Shown: positions 8,285-18,005 of the stretch, one piece after another
How the letters are laid out: every line of letters begins with the position of its first letter
Numbering within the stretch: position 1 is the stretch's first letter
NCBI RefSeq assembly: GCF_036250675.1
Contig: NZ_CP109592.1
Location: 7,006,001-7,070,000, forward strand
Length of the DNA stretch: 64,000 nucleotides
Origin: Streptomyces sp. NBC_01689
GTDB taxonomy: Bacteria > Actinomycetota > Actinomycetes > Streptomycetales > Streptomycetaceae
Direction of reading: 5' to 3'
The notes under the pieces: model-generated
Databases searched by the model: none
Seen by the model: the letters and a program-made list of their open reading frames with translations, nothing else
Told to the model about the DNA's origin: nothing
Translations under genes and position numbers: made by a program

Positions 8285-8854
8285 ATGAACATCATGCTCT
8301 TCCACTCGACGTACGGTCTGCGGCCCGCGGTGCGCGCGGCGGCGGACCGGCTGCGGGCCGCGGGACACGAGGTGTGGACGCCCGACCTCTTCGAGGGGCG
8401 CACCTTCGAGACCGTGGAGGAGGGCATGGCCTGCAAGGACGAGATCGGCAAGGTCGAGCTGCTCAAGCGCGCGGTCCTGTCCGCGGCGCCCTACTCGGAC
8501 CGCGGTCTGGTGTACGCGGGGTTCTCCCTCGGTGCCTCCCTCGCGCAGACCCTGGCCCTCGGCGACGAGAAGGCCCGCGGGCTGCTCCTGCTGCACGGCA
8601 CGTCGGACATCGCCGAGAACGCCTCGGTGGACGAGCTGCCGGTCCAGCTCCATGTCGCCGAGCCGGACCAGTTCGAGACGGAGGACTGGCTCGGTGCCTG
8701 GTATCTGCAGATGCGCAGAGCGGGCGCCGAGGTGGAGATCTACCGGTACGCGGGCGCCGGCCACCTCTACACCGACCCCGGGCTGCCCGACCACGACGCC
8801 GAGGCGGCCGAGGCCACCTGGAAGGTGGCGCTCGGCTTCCTCGACAGCCTGTAG
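8285..8854 (+). CDS. dienelactone hydrolase family protein (alpha/beta hydrolase)
   Basis: 189 residues with the alpha/beta-hydrolase fold. The N-terminal strand MNIMLFHSTYGLRPAV leads to the PDLFEGRTF loop typical of dienelactone-hydrolase-like proteins. The nucleophile elbow is YAGFSLGAS with serine (S81) where classical dienelactone hydrolases use cysteine, and the catalytic His lies in GAGHLYTD. Substrate unknown. The chosen ATG follows a -10 element by 7 nt. An alternative ATG at 8294 has GGGAGG at better spacing, and the two differ by only three residues. Confidence 0.82.
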   Translation: MNIMLFHSTYGLRPAVRAAADRLRAAGHEVWTPDLFEGRTFETVEEGMACKDEIGKVELLKRAVLSAAPYSDRGLVYAGFSLGASLAQTLALGDEKARGLLLLHGTSDIAENASVDELPVQLHVAEPDQFETEDWLGAWYLQMRRAGAEVEIYRYAGAGHLYTDPGLPDHDAEAAEATWKVALGFLDSL

Positions 8855-8869
8855 CCGTAGCCGTAGCGA

Positions 8870-10537
8870 CTACACCGGGTCGTAGGTCCGCTCCACGGTC
8901 TGCGATCCGGTCAGCGTGCGGTACGAACGGGACCAGGACGAGGTCGCGTTCGGGTTCGCGCGGTCGGAGATCACGTAGTAGTCCATCTGTGCCCGGGTCG
9001 GGGTGACGTCCAGCACGCCGTAGCCGTGGCGGTCGGTGTCGACCCAGTGGACGTGCCGGTTCGCCGCGCGTATCACGGGGGAGGCGATCGCCGACACGAC
9101 GCCCTCGGGGACCTTGACGATGTCGTCGAGGTTGTCGGAGGTCATCGAGGTGACCACGAACTCGGTGGCGGCGGAGGCGGACAGCGGATAGGTCCCGGCG
9201 TCCACCGGCACGTCGTTGGCCCACGCCATGTGGATGTCGCCGGTCAGGAAGACCGTGTTGCGGATGGCGTTGGAGCGCAGGTGCGCGAGGAGTTCGCGGC
9301 GGTCGTCGGTGTAGCCGTCCCACTGGTCCGTGTTGAGGGCGATGCCCTCCTGGGGCAGGCCGAGCAGCTTGGCGAGCGGCTTGAGCAGGTCGGCGGAGAG
9401 GGATCCCACGGCGAACGGCGAGATCATCACCGAGTTGCCGACCAGCCGCCAGGTGGTGTCCGAGGTCTTGAGCCCGGACTTCAGCCAGTCGAGCTGCGCG
9501 CGTCCGGTGATCGTACGGTCCGGGTCGTCGACCGAGCCGCTGGCCGTGGACGCCTGCTGGGACCGGAAGGAGCGCAGGTCGAGCAGGGAGAGGTCGGCGA
9601 GCTTGCCGAAGCGCAGCCGGCGGTAGGTGGTGCCCTCGATCGCGGGGCGGACCGGCATCCACTCGAAGTAGGCCTGCTTCGCGGCGGCCTGGCGGGCGGT
9701 CCAGGTGCCCTCGGCGCCCTCGGTGTGGTTGACCGCGCCGCCCGACCACGCGTTGTCGGCGAACTCGTGGTCGTCCCAGATCGCCACGACCGGAGCCCGG
9801 TGGTGGAGGGCCTGGAGATCGGGGTCGGTCTTGTAACGGCCGTGCCGGGTGCGGTAGTCGGCGAGGGTGAGGATCTCGCCCGCGGGGGAGTGCGGCCGTA
9901 CGACCGTGCCGCGCGTCCCGTACTCGCCGGACTTGTACTCGTAGATGTAGTCACCGAGGTGCAGCCAGGCGTCGAGGTCGCCGCGGGCCGCGAGGTGGCG
10001 GTAGGCCGAGAAGTAGCCGGCCTCCCAGTTGGCGCAGGAGACCACGCCGAAGCGCAGACCGGGCACGGAGGCGTCGGCGGCCGGCGTGGTGCGGGTACGG
10101 GCGACGGGGGAGTCGGTGCCGCCCGCGGAGAAGCGGAACCAGTAGTCGGTGGCCGGTTCCAGGCCGCGGATGTCGGCCTTGACGGTGTGGTCGGCGGCGG
10201 CCGTCGCGGTGAGGGAGCCCTTGGCGACGATCGTGGTGAACGCCTTGTCCTTCGCGACGGTCCAGGAGACCTCGGTGTCCGGTCCGAGTCCGGAGCCGGG
10301 GGTCGCCGCGGAGGTGGGGGTCACCCGGGTCCACAGCAGGATGCCGTCCGGGAGCGGGTCGCCGGAGGCGACGCCGTGCAGGAAGGCGGGAGCCTCGGCC
10401 GCGCGGGCCGGCAGGGCGGCCGCGAGCGGAGCGGCGAGGACGGCGGTGGCGGCCGCGGCCTTGACGACCGTACGGCGGCGTGGGGCGCGGGAGTTGGCGG
10501 CGCCCATGGGGTCGGATGAGCTGAGACGACTGGTCAC
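8870..10537 (-). CDS. phoD: PhoD-type secreted alkaline phosphatase/phosphodiesterase
   Basis: 555 residues. The N-terminus carries a Tat signal ([20 protein letters not shown] ending in ARA), so the enzyme is exported folded. A Fn3-like PhoD N-terminal domain ([20 protein letters not shown]) precedes the metallophosphatase domain with [50 protein letters not shown] and [13 protein letters not shown], the metal-ligand blocks of PhoD. It releases phosphate from diesters and monoesters outside the cell and is classically PhoP-regulated. Start GTG 10537; ATG 10507 is possible. Confidence 0.93.
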   Translation of the reverse strand: MTSRLSSSDPMGAANSRAPRRRTVVKAAAATAVLAAPLAAALPARAAEAPAFLHGVASGDPLPDGILLWTRVTPTSAATPGSGLGPDTEVSWTVAKDKAFTTIVAKGSLTATAAADHTVKADIRGLEPATDYWFRFSAGGTDSPVARTRTTPAADASVPGLRFGVVSCANWEAGYFSAYRHLAARGDLDAWLHLGDYIYEYKSGEYGTRGTVVRPHSPAGEILTLADYRTRHGRYKTDPDLQALHHRAPVVAIWDDHEFADNAWSGGAVNHTEGAEGTWTARQAAAKQAYFEWMPVRPAIEGTTYRRLRFGKLADLSLLDLRSFRSQQASTASGSVDDPDRTITGRAQLDWLKSGLKTSDTTWRLVGNSVMISPFAVGSLSADLLKPLAKLLGLPQEGIALNTDQWDGYTDDRRELLAHLRSNAIRNTVFLTGDIHMAWANDVPVDAGTYPLSASAATEFVVTSMTSDNLDDIVKVPEGVVSAIASPVIRAANRHVHWVDTDRHGYGVLDVTPTRAQMDYYVISDRANPNATSSWSRSYRTLTGSQTVERTYDPV

Positions 10538-10567
10538 GAGCGGTCAGGTTACCGACCGGTACGCACA

Positions 10568-10602
10568 AAGAGCGGGCGAACCGAGAAAGTTCGCCCGCTC
10601 TT
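10568..10602 (-). terminator. 14-bp perfect-stem terminator after the DsbA-like gene
   Basis: AAGAGCGGGCGAAC (10568-10581) and GTTCGCCCGCTCTT (10589-10602) enclose a 7-nt loop. It lies downstream of the DsbA-like gene (stop at 10669) and upstream of phoD, both on the minus strand, so it should insulate phoD. Confidence 0.8.
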
Positions 10603-10668
10603 CGGCTGTTGGACCATTTCGGCCTGGCGACCCGCTGGGGGCGGCGTTCCGGCCGGTCGGCCCGAGGG

Positions 10669-11481
10669 TCAGGCGGCGAGCGCCTTGTCGATGGCCGTCG
10701 TGAAGTCGGCAACGGTCATCGGGGCGTTCTTGCCGTCGGAGCCCGTCAGCGTCTTGCCGTCCATCTTCAGGGTCGGGGTGCCCTGGACGCCGCTCTTGTT
10801 GAACTTCTCGGACATGTCGAGCGCCCACTTGTCGTAGGTGCCGTCCTTCACGGCCTTCTGGAAGGCCGCGTTGCCCTTGAGGGCGGAGACCGTGTCCGCG
10901 ACCTTGATCAGGTAGTCGTCGCTCTTGAACTTGTCGTCCGTCTCCTCCGGGTGGTACTTCGCCGAGTACAGCGCGGTCTTGTACTCGAGGAAGGCCTCGG
11001 GGCTCACGTTCAGCGCGGCGCCCATGGCGCTGAGGGCGTTCTTCGAGCCCTCGCCGGGGCTGCCGTTGTCGATGAAGGTGGCCCCGACGTACTCGATCTT
11101 GAACTTGCCGTCGTCGTAGTCCTTCTTGACGGTGCTGCCGACGGTCTGCTCGAACTGGGCGCAGATCGGGCAGCGCGGGTCCTCGTACATCACCAGGGTC
11201 TTCTTCGCGGTGCTCTTGCCGAGCACGACGGTGGTGCCGTCGGCGCCGGTGGTGTTGGCCGGCTTGACGAGCTTGTCGTCCTTCGCGGCCTCCCAGTACC
11301 CGGGCTTGTTGTTCTGCACGACCGCGTAGCCGACGCCGCCCGCTATCGCGAGGACGGCGACGATCCCGCCGGCGACGATGACCTGGCGCTTGACCTTGTC
11401 GCGCCTGGCCTGGCGCTCGCGCTCGATGCGCAGCCTCTCGCGCGCCGCCGACTTGGCCGTCTGGCTGTTCCGCTTGCTCAT
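10669..11481 (-). CDS. membrane-anchored DsbA-like thiol oxidoreductase (thioredoxin domain), copy 1
   Basis: 270 residues: charged cytosolic N-terminus, one membrane segment (~33-55), then an extracytoplasmic DsbA/thioredoxin-like domain (Thioredoxin_4) with active site C104-P-I-C107 (EDPRCPICAQFEQ) and the cis-Pro region GVQGTPTLKMDG. It is expected to form or shuffle disulfides in secreted proteins. The ATG at 11481 is chosen because GGAG lies 9 nt upstream; an in-frame ATG at 11496 overlaps that ribosome site. A paralogue with CPAC is at 41058-41834. Confidence 0.9.
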   Translation of the reverse strand: MSKRNSQTAKSAARERLRIERERQARRDKVKRQVIVAGGIVAVLAIAGGVGYAVVQNNKPGYWEAAKDDKLVKPANTTGADGTTVVLGKSTAKKTLVMYEDPRCPICAQFEQTVGSTVKKDYDDGKFKIEYVGATFIDNGSPGEGSKNALSAMGAALNVSPEAFLEYKTALYSAKYHPEETDDKFKSDDYLIKVADTVSALKGNAAFQKAVKDGTYDKWALDMSEKFNKSGVQGTPTLKMDGKTLTGSDGKNAPMTVADFTTAIDKALAA

Positions 11482-11561
11482 GTTGGTGATCTCCATGGGG
11501 GCGCGTACGCGTCGTACGCGGAATACGTGAAGGGGGACCGCTGGTGCTCGGACGCAGCCGC

Positions 11562-12242
11562 TCAGACGAGAGCGGCCGAGCGGGGCGGGCCACGCCGTCC
11601 CAGGGAGTGCACGAACAGGCGGGTACGGGCAGCGGTGCTCCGGCGCGCGGGGCGCGGGAGCCGGCGTACCGGGGTGAGCCGCACCGACACCGCGGCTACG
11701 GCGATGAGCAGCGGCCGGAAGGTGGACGCGGCCACGGCGCGCAGCAGCTGGTCCAGCGCACGCTCGCCGCGGCGCAGCCAGGCGGCGGCGAGGAGTCCGA
11801 CGCCGACGTGGGCGGCGAGCAGCAGCCAGGCGGCGGCCGGGTCGGTGTGCACGAGCAGGGCTGCGGCGCGGTCGTCGCCGCCGGTCACCCGGGCCAGGGG
11901 GGCGCCCACGCCACCGCCGCACAGGACGTCGAGGCCGACGGCGCGCAGCGGGCCGGCGACCGGGCCGCCCGCCCTGCCGTAACAGACGTGCTGGCCCGTG
12001 GTGAACACCGTGTCGGCGGCCAGCTCCAGCGGGATGAGCAGGGCCGCGATCCGCCCGAAGCCGCGTTCGCGGCCCGCCAGTGTGTAGGCGATGACGAAGA
12101 CGGCGGTGGTGATCGCGGCCACGGTGCCCAGCGGCAGCGCGACCCGGGACAGCAGCACGTGCGACGCGGCGGAGAGCGTCACGACGACAGCCGTGAACAG
12201 TGCCGCGCGCACGGCTCTGAGCTGGGTCCCGGATATGTCCAT
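11562..12242 (-). CDS. hypothetical membrane protein
   Basis: 226 residues with about five hydrophobic segments (AALFTAVVVTLSAASHVLL, LGTVAAITTAVFVIAYTLAG, AALLIPLELAADTVFTTG, AAWLLLAAHVGVGLLAAAWL and TFRPLLIAVAAVSV) and a basic C-terminal tail. I do not recognise a characterised family. It lies 80 bp upstream of the DsbA-like gene on the same strand, so it may be co-transcribed. The ATG at 12242 is taken as start; a GTG at 12266 is in frame. Neither has a good ribosome site. Confidence 0.7.
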   Translation of the reverse strand: MDISGTQLRAVRAALFTAVVVTLSAASHVLLSRVALPLGTVAAITTAVFVIAYTLAGRERGFGRIAALLIPLELAADTVFTTGQHVCYGRAGGPVAGPLRAVGLDVLCGGGVGAPLARVTGGDDRAAALLVHTDPAAAWLLLAAHVGVGLLAAAWLRRGERALDQLLRAVAASTFRPLLIAVAAVSVRLTPVRRLPRPARRSTAARTRLFVHSLGRRGPPRSAALV

Positions 12243-12265
12243 TGCGGAGCCGAGTGTCCCACGCA

Positions 12266-12308
12266 CTCCCGTAAGAGCCCCCTAAAGGGTCCCTATGCGT
12301 TACGGGAG
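12266..12308 (-). terminator. inverted repeat after the DUF2252 gene
   Basis: CTCCCGTAA (12266-12274) and TTACGGGAG (12300-12308) flank a 25-nt spacer that holds CCCCCTAAAGGG, giving a two-tier hairpin. It lies just downstream of the minus-strand gene ending at 12335. It overlaps the alternative GTG start of the next gene. Confidence 0.5.
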
Positions 12309-12334
12309 CGTTGTGAGTCCGCCGTCGGGTGTGC

Positions 12335-13663
12335 CTACAGGCCGGGGATCCGGCCGTTGCGGAACAGGTCCACGAAGATCTGGTGGTCGCCGCGCGCGCG
12401 GGCGCCGTAACCGTGCGCGAAGTCGACCAGGAGGGCGGCGAAGCCCTCCTCGTCGGCCGCGATCGCCGCGTCGATGGCCCGCTCGGTGGAGAACGGCACC
12501 AGCTCCGAGTGGCCGCTCTCGTCGTCCGCCGCCGCGTGCATCGCGGCCGTGGCCCGGCCGAGGTCCGCGACGACCGAGGCGATCTCCTCGGGGTCGTCGA
12601 TGTCGCTCCAGTCCAGGTCCACCGCGTACGGCGAGACCTCGGCGACGAGCTGCCCGGCGCCGTCCAGCTCGGTCCAGCCCAGCCACGGGTCGGCGTGCGC
12701 CTGCAGCGCGCGCTGGGAGATCACCGTGCGGTGGCCCTCGTGCTGGAAGTAGTCGCGGATCGAGGAGTCCGTGATGTGCCGGGAGACGGCGGGGGTCTGG
12801 GCCTGCTTGATGTAGATCACGACGTCGTTCTCCAGCGCGTCGCTGTTGCCCTCCAGCAGGATGTTGTACGAGGGCAGACCGGCCGAGCCGATGCCGATGC
12901 CGCGGCGGCCGACGACGTCCTTCACGCGGTACGAGTCCGGGCGGGTGAGGGAGGACTCGGGGAGCGTCTCCAGGTAGCCGTCGAAGGCGGCGAGCACCTT
13001 GTAGCGGGTGGCCGCGTCCAGCTCGATGGAGCCGCCGCCGGGGGCGAAGCGGCGCTCGAAGTCACGGATCTCGGTCATCGAGTCGAGCAACCCGAAGCGG
13101 GTCAGCGAGCGCGCGTCGCGCAACGCGTCCAGCAGCGGGCCCTCGGCGGTGTCCAGCGTGAAGGGCGGCACCTCGTCGCTCTTGGCGCCGGTGGCCAGGG
13201 AGCGGATGCGCTCGCGGTAGGCGGTCGCGTACACCGTGACCAGCTCGGTGATCTGGTCGTCACTGAGCGCCTTGGCGTACCCGATGAGCGCCACGGAGGC
13301 GGCGAAGCGCTTGAGGTCCCAGGTGAAGGGGCCGACGTAGGCCTCGTCGAAGTCGTTCACGTTGAAGATCAGGCGGCCCTGGGCGTCCATGTAGGTGCCG
13401 AAGTTCTCCGCGTGCAGGTCGCCGTGGATCCACACCCGGGAGGTCCGCTCGTCCAGGTACGGGCCGCCCCGCCGGTCGGCCTCCAGGTCGTGGTAGAAGA
13501 GCCCCGCCGTGCCCCGGTAGAACGCGAAGGCGGAGGCCGCCATCTTCCGGAACTTCACGCGGAACGCGGCCGGGTCGGCGGCCAGGAGCTCGCCGAAGGC
13601 GGTGTCGAAGACGGCGAGGATCTGCTCGCCGCGTTGCTCGGCGCTGAGCTGCGGGACCGACAT
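12335..13663 (-). CDS. DUF2252 family protein (kinase-like fold)
   Basis: 442 residues. The motifs VWIHGDLHAENFGTY (~100) and FNVNDFDEAYVGPFTWDLKR resemble the Brenner motif and metal-binding DFD-like loop of aminoglycoside/choline phosphotransferases, and match the DUF2252 family. SYRVKDVVGRRGIGIGSAG and VIYIKQAQTPAVS are further conserved blocks. A phosphotransferase role is inference and the substrate is unknown. Start ATG 13663 with AGGAGG 9 nt upstream. It is divergent from dnaE. Confidence 0.87.
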   Translation of the reverse strand: MSVPQLSAEQRGEQILAVFDTAFGELLAADPAAFRVKFRKMAASAFAFYRGTAGLFYHDLEADRRGGPYLDERTSRVWIHGDLHAENFGTYMDAQGRLIFNVNDFDEAYVGPFTWDLKRFAASVALIGYAKALSDDQITELVTVYATAYRERIRSLATGAKSDEVPPFTLDTAEGPLLDALRDARSLTRFGLLDSMTEIRDFERRFAPGGGSIELDAATRYKVLAAFDGYLETLPESSLTRPDSYRVKDVVGRRGIGIGSAGLPSYNILLEGNSDALENDVVIYIKQAQTPAVSRHITDSSIRDYFQHEGHRTVISQRALQAHADPWLGWTELDGAGQLVAEVSPYAVDLDWSDIDDPEEIASVVADLGRATAAMHAAADDESGHSELVPFSTERAIDAAIAADEEGFAALLVDFAHGYGARARGDHQIFVDLFRNGRIPGL

Positions 13664-13954
13664 CGCTGGGTGCCTCCTGGTGCAGGTGATGCGTGACATG
13701 AGAGTGGCATGAGAGAAGGACGACAGGGCCGTCCACCCGGGACGGACGCCTTCGTCCTCCCAACGGACGAAGGTACGCGGGAGTGCCCGCGTTCCCCGCA
13801 CGAAGGTACGGCCGATCCGGCCGCCCGTCACCCGGCCGCCGCCGCCCCCGGACCCCTCGCGCCGCGGTGTCCGTCCCGGGTGTCAGTCGCGCGTCATAGA
13901 CTTCGTCGCTGTCCCCCGGACTGTCACCGATCGTTCTTCTTGGAGGCCGAAGCC
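13664..13954. other. divergent region between DUF2252 gene and dnaE
   Basis: 291 bp without a supported gene. It contains an 11-bp direct repeat ACGAAGGTACG at 13767-13777 and 13800-13810, and a possible dnaE -10 element TAGACT at 13897-13902, which would give a leader of about 45 nt ending in the dnaE Shine-Dalgarno TGGAGG. Confidence 0.4.
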
Positions 13955-16900
13955 GTGTCGAAGCCGCCGTTCACGCACCTGCACGTCCACACCCAGTACT
14001 CGCTGCTGGACGGTGCCGCGCGGCTCAAGGACATGTTCGACGCCTGCAACGAGATGGGCATGACGCACATCGCCATGAGCGACCACGGCAACCTGCACGG
14101 GGCCTACGACTTCTTCCACACGGCGAAGAAGGCGGGCGTCACGCCGATCATCGGCATCGAGGCGTACGTCGCCCCGGAGTCCCGGCGCAACAAGCGCAAG
14201 ATCCAGTGGGGCCAGCCGCACCAGAAGCGCGACGACGTCTCCGGGTCCGGCGGTTACACCCACAAGACGATCTGGGCGGCGAACCGGACGGGACTGCACA
14301 ACCTCTTCAAGCTCTCCTCGGACGCGTACGCGGAGGGCTGGCTCCAGAAGTGGCCCCGGATGGACAAGGAGACCATCTCCCAGTGGTCGGAGGGGCTCAT
14401 CGCCTCCACCGGCTGCCCCTCCGGCGAGCTCCAGACCCGGCTGCGTCTCGGCCAGTTCGACGAGGCCCTGAAGTCGGCCGCGGAGTACCAGGACATCTTC
14501 GGCAAGGACCGCTACTTCCTGGAGCTGATGGACCACGGCATCGAGATCGAGCGCCGGGTCCGCGACGGTCTCCTGGAGATCGGCAAGAAGCTCGGCATCC
14601 CGCCCCTGGTGACGAACGACTCGCACTACACGTACGCGCACGAGGCCACCGCGCACGACGCCCTGCTCTGCATCCAGACCGGCAAGAACCTCTCCGACCC
14701 GGACCGCTTCCGCTTCGACGGCACCGGCTACTACCTGAAGACGACGGACGAGATGTACGCCGTCGACTCCTCGGACGCCTGGCAGGAGGGCTGCGCCAAC
14801 ACCCTCCTGGTGGCCGAGCAGATCGACACGACCGGCATGTTCGAGGCGAAGAACCTCATGCCGAAGTTCGACATCCCCGACGGCTTCACCGAGGTCACCT
14901 GGTTCCAGGAGGAGGTCCGCCTCGGCATGGAGCGCCGCTTCCCGGGCGGTGTCCCCGACGACCGCCAGAAGCAGGCCGAGTACGAGATGGACGTCATCAT
15001 CCAGATGGGGTTCCCGGGGTACTTCCTCGTCGTCGCCGACTTCATCATGTGGGCCAAGAAGCAGGGCATCGCGGTGGGCCCGGGCCGTGGCTCCGCGGCC
15101 GGCTCGATCGTCGCCTACGCCATGGGCATCACGGACCTCGACCCGATCCCGCACGGACTGATCTTCGAGCGGTTCCTCAACCCCGAGCGCGTCTCCATGC
15201 CCGACGTCGACATCGACTTCGACGAGCGTCGGCGCGTCGAGGTGATCAGGTACGTGACCGAGAAGTACGGCGCCGACAAGGTCGCCATGATCGGCACCTA
15301 CGGCAAGATCAAGGCGAAGAACGCCATCAAGGACTCCGCGCGCGTGCTGGGCTACCCGTACGCGATGGGCGACCGCCTCACCAAGGCGATGCCCGCCGAC
15401 GTCCTCGGCAAGGGCATCGACCTGAACGGCATCACCGACTCCTCGCACCCGCGCTACAGCGAGGCGGGCGAGATCCGGGCGATGTACGAGAACGAGCCGG
15501 ACGTGAAGAAGGTCATCGACACCGCCAAGGGCGTCGAGGGACTGGTCCGGCAGATGGGCGTGCACGCCGCCGGCGTCATCATGTCCAGCGAGCCCATCGT
15601 CGACCACGCGCCGGTCTGGGTGCGGCACACGGACGGCGTGACCATCACGCAGTGGGACTACCCGCAGTGCGAGTCGCTCGGCCTGCTGAAGATGGACTTC
15701 CTCGGCCTGCGCAACCTGACGATCATGGACGACGCCGTCAAGATGGTGAAGTCCAACAAGGGCGTCGACCTGGACCTGCTGGCGCTCCCGCTCGACGACC
15801 CGAAGACCTTCGAACTGCTCCAGCGCGGCGAGACCCTCGGCGTCTTCCAGTTCGACGGCGGCCCCATGCGCTCCCTGCTGCGCCTGATGAAGCCGGACAA
15901 CTTCGAGGACATCTCCGCCGTCTCGGCGCTCTACCGTCCCGGCCCGATGGGCATGGACTCGCACACGAACTACGCGCTCCGCAAGAACAAGCTCCAGGAG
16001 ATCACCCCGATCCACAAGGAGCTGGAGGAGCCCCTCCAGGAGGTCCTGGCGGTCACCTACGGCCTGATCGTCTACCAGGAGCAGGTGCAGAAGGCGGCCC
16101 AGATCATCGCGGGGTACTCGCTCGGCGAGGCCGACATCCTGCGCCGCGTCATGGGCAAGAAGAAGCCCGACGAACTGGCGAAGAACTTCGTGCTGTTCCA
16201 GAAGGGCGCCCGGGACAAGGGCTACAGCGACGAGGCGATCCAGGCCCTGTGGGACGTGCTGGTCCCCTTCGCCGGCTACGCGTTCAACAAGGCGCACTCC
16301 GCCGCGTACGGCCTGGTCTCCTACTGGACCGCCTACCTGAAGGCGAACCACCCGGCCGAGTACATGGCCGGTCTGCTCACCTCGGTCAAGGACGACAAGG
16401 ACAAGTCCGCGATCTACCTCAACGAGTGCCGGCGCATGGGCATCAAGGTGCTCCCGCCCAACGTCAACGAGTCCGAGCAGAACTTCGCCGCCCAGGGCGA
16501 CGACGTGATCCTCTTCGGCCTCTCCGCCGTGCGCAACGTCGGCACGAACGTCGTCGAGTCGATCATCAAGAGCCGCAAGGCCAAGGGGAAGTACGCCTCC
16601 TTCCCCGACTACCTCGACAAGGTCGAGGCCGTCGCCTGCAACAAGCGCACCACGGAATCGCTGATCAAGGCCGGCGCGTTCGACACCATGGGGCACACCC
16701 GCAAGGGGCTCACCGCGCAGTTCGAGCCGATGATCGACAACGTGGTGCAGGTCAAGCGCAAGGAGGCCGAGGGCCAGTTCGACCTCTTCGGCGGCATGGG
16801 CGACGAGGACGCCGGCGAGCCCGGCTTCGGACTCGACGTCGAGTTCACCACCGACGAGTGGGACAAGGCCTACCTGCTCGCCCAGGAGCGGGAGATGCTC

Positions 16901-17494
16901 GGCCTGTACGTCTCCGACCACCCGCTCTTCGGTCTGGAGCACGTGCTCTCCGACAAGGCCGACGCGGGCATCTCCCAGCTCACCGGCGGCGAGCACGCGG
17001 ACGGCGCCGTGGTCACCATCGGCGGCATCATCTCCGGCCTGCAGCGCAAGATGACCAAGCAGGGCAACGCCTGGGCGATCGCCACCGTGGAGGATCTCGC
17101 GGGCTCCATCGAGTGCATGTTCTTCCCTGCGACCTACCAGCTGGTGTCGACCCAACTCGTCGAGGACGCGGTCGTCTTCGTCAAGGGACGCCTCGACAAG
17201 CGCGAGGACGTGCCGCGTCTGGTCGCGATGGAGCTGCAGGTCCCGGACCTGTCCAACGCCGGCACCAACGCGCCGGTGATCCTGACCATCCCGGCCCTGA
17301 AGGTCACTCCGCCGATGGTCAGCAGGCTCGGGGAGATCCTCAGCCACCACAAGGGCGAGAGCGAGGTGCGCATCCGCCTCCAGGGCCCGCGCAAGACCAC
17401 CGTCCTGCGGCTCGACCGGCACCGGGTGAAGCCCGACCCCGCCCTCTTCGGCGACCTGAAGGTCCTGTTGGGCCCGTCCTGCCTGGCGGGCTGA
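13955..17494 (+). CDS. dnaE: DNA polymerase III subunit alpha
   Basis: Replicative polymerase, 1,179 residues, full family length. An N-terminal PHP domain (FTHLHVHTQYSLLDGAARLK) is followed by the polymerase core with catalytic aspartates in MPDVDIDFDERR (~416-421) and KMDFLGL (~579), the finger region, a tandem HhH region, and a C-terminal OB fold (AVVTIGGIISGLQRKMTKQG). Start GTG 13955 with GGAGG 8 nt upstream. It stands alone, ended by a strong hairpin terminator. A long antisense open frame opposite it is a GC-bias artefact. Confidence 0.98.
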   Translation: MSKPPFTHLHVHTQYSLLDGAARLKDMFDACNEMGMTHIAMSDHGNLHGAYDFFHTAKKAGVTPIIGIEAYVAPESRRNKRKIQWGQPHQKRDDVSGSGGYTHKTIWAANRTGLHNLFKLSSDAYAEGWLQKWPRMDKETISQWSEGLIASTGCPSGELQTRLRLGQFDEALKSAAEYQDIFGKDRYFLELMDHGIEIERRVRDGLLEIGKKLGIPPLVTNDSHYTYAHEATAHDALLCIQTGKNLSDPDRFRFDGTGYYLKTTDEMYAVDSSDAWQEGCANTLLVAEQIDTTGMFEAKNLMPKFDIPDGFTEVTWFQEEVRLGMERRFPGGVPDDRQKQAEYEMDVIIQMGFPGYFLVVADFIMWAKKQGIAVGPGRGSAAGSIVAYAMGITDLDPIPHGLIFERFLNPERVSMPDVDIDFDERRRVEVIRYVTEKYGADKVAMIGTYGKIKAKNAIKDSARVLGYPYAMGDRLTKAMPADVLGKGIDLNGITDSSHPRYSEAGEIRAMYENEPDVKKVIDTAKGVEGLVRQMGVHAAGVIMSSEPIVDHAPVWVRHTDGVTITQWDYPQCESLGLLKMDFLGLRNLTIMDDAVKMVKSNKGVDLDLLALPLDDPKTFELLQRGETLGVFQFDGGPMRSLLRLMKPDNFEDISAVSALYRPGPMGMDSHTNYALRKNKLQEITPIHKELEEPLQEVLAVTYGLIVYQEQVQKAAQIIAGYSLGEADILRRVMGKKKPDELAKNFVLFQKGARDKGYSDEAIQALWDVLVPFAGYAFNKAHSAAYGLVSYWTAYLKANHPAEYMAGLLTSVKDDKDKSAIYLNECRRMGIKVLPPNVNESEQNFAAQGDDVILFGLSAVRNVGTNVVESIIKSRKAKGKYASFPDYLDKVEAVACNKRTTESLIKAGAFDTMGHTRKGLTAQFEPMIDNVVQVKRKEAEGQFDLFGGMGDEDAGEPGFGLDVEFTTDEWDKAYLLAQEREMLGLYVSDHPLFGLEHVLSDKADAGISQLTGGEHADGAVVTIGGIISGLQRKMTKQGNAWAIATVEDLAGSIECMFFPATYQLVSTQLVEDAVVFVKGRLDKREDVPRLVAMELQVPDLSNAGTNAPVILTIPALKVTPPMVSRLGEILSHHKGESEVRIRLQGPRKTTVLRLDRHRVKPDPALFGDLKVLLGPSCLAG

Positions 17495-17528
17495 GACCGG
17501 CGGGACGGCCGGCGGGGACAGAGGTACG

Positions 17529-17562
17529 CGAGGGGCGCATCCACGAACGGATGCGCCCCTCG
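17529..17562. terminator. 14-bp bidirectional terminator between dnaE and the 58-aa gene
   Basis: CGAGGGGCGCATCC (17529-17542), loop ACGAAC, and GGATGCGCCCCTCG (17549-17562). It lies between the convergent dnaE stop and the stop of the small minus-strand gene, so it can serve both. Confidence 0.85.
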
Positions 17563-17599
17563 GTGTGTGCCGGGGCCTCAACGGCCCTTACGCGCGGCC

Positions 17600-17776
17600 T
17601 CAGTTGTGGCCGAAACGCTTCTGGTGCTTGCGGGCTACGTCCGCGGGACTGCCCTGGCCCTGCGACATCGGCGTGTGCGCCTCCGTCGAGGAACGCTGCG
17701 CCTGCTCCTGCGCGCGTTCGGCCTGGGAGGAACGGTCCTGCTGGCTGCCCTGCTTGCGGTTCTTGTTCTTGGCCAT
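17600..17776 (-). CDS. 58-aa hydrophilic Gln/Ser/Lys-rich small protein
   Basis: 58 residues beginning MAKNKNRKQGSQQDRSSQAE and ending in KHQKRFGHN. It is highly charged, with no hydrophobic segment and no cysteine, and is predicted disordered. The start is firm: ATG with AGGAGG exactly 8 nt upstream. Coding bias and the shared terminator support a real gene. I recall similar short proteins in other Streptomyces but no function is known to me. Confidence 0.8.
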   Translation of the reverse strand: MAKNKNRKQGSQQDRSSQAERAQEQAQRSSTEAHTPMSQGQGSPADVARKHQKRFGHN

Positions 17777-18005
17777 GGTGATTGCCTCCTGTGGGGCCCG
17801 AGGGGTCAGGGCCGGAACCAGATTCACATAGCCTGACAAGCAGTGCATTTCGGAGAATTACCGTGCGTAATAAGCCCTGTCGGAACGTTGTCCCCCGAGA
17901 CGCCACGCCGAAGATCGAGTTCGGGCCGTTAACCTCCGCGGCGTCGGGCAGACTCGAAGGAAGCCCGAAGCAAACCTCCCGGAAACCGGAAAGAGGGTGG
18001 ACCCC

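Noticed and set aside
13883..17581. 1,232-codon open frame antisense to dnaE
   Set aside because: GC-rich codon bias keeps the opposite strand open. The translation is a Val/Asp/His/Arg-rich string without family motifs, while the plus strand encodes a full DnaE.
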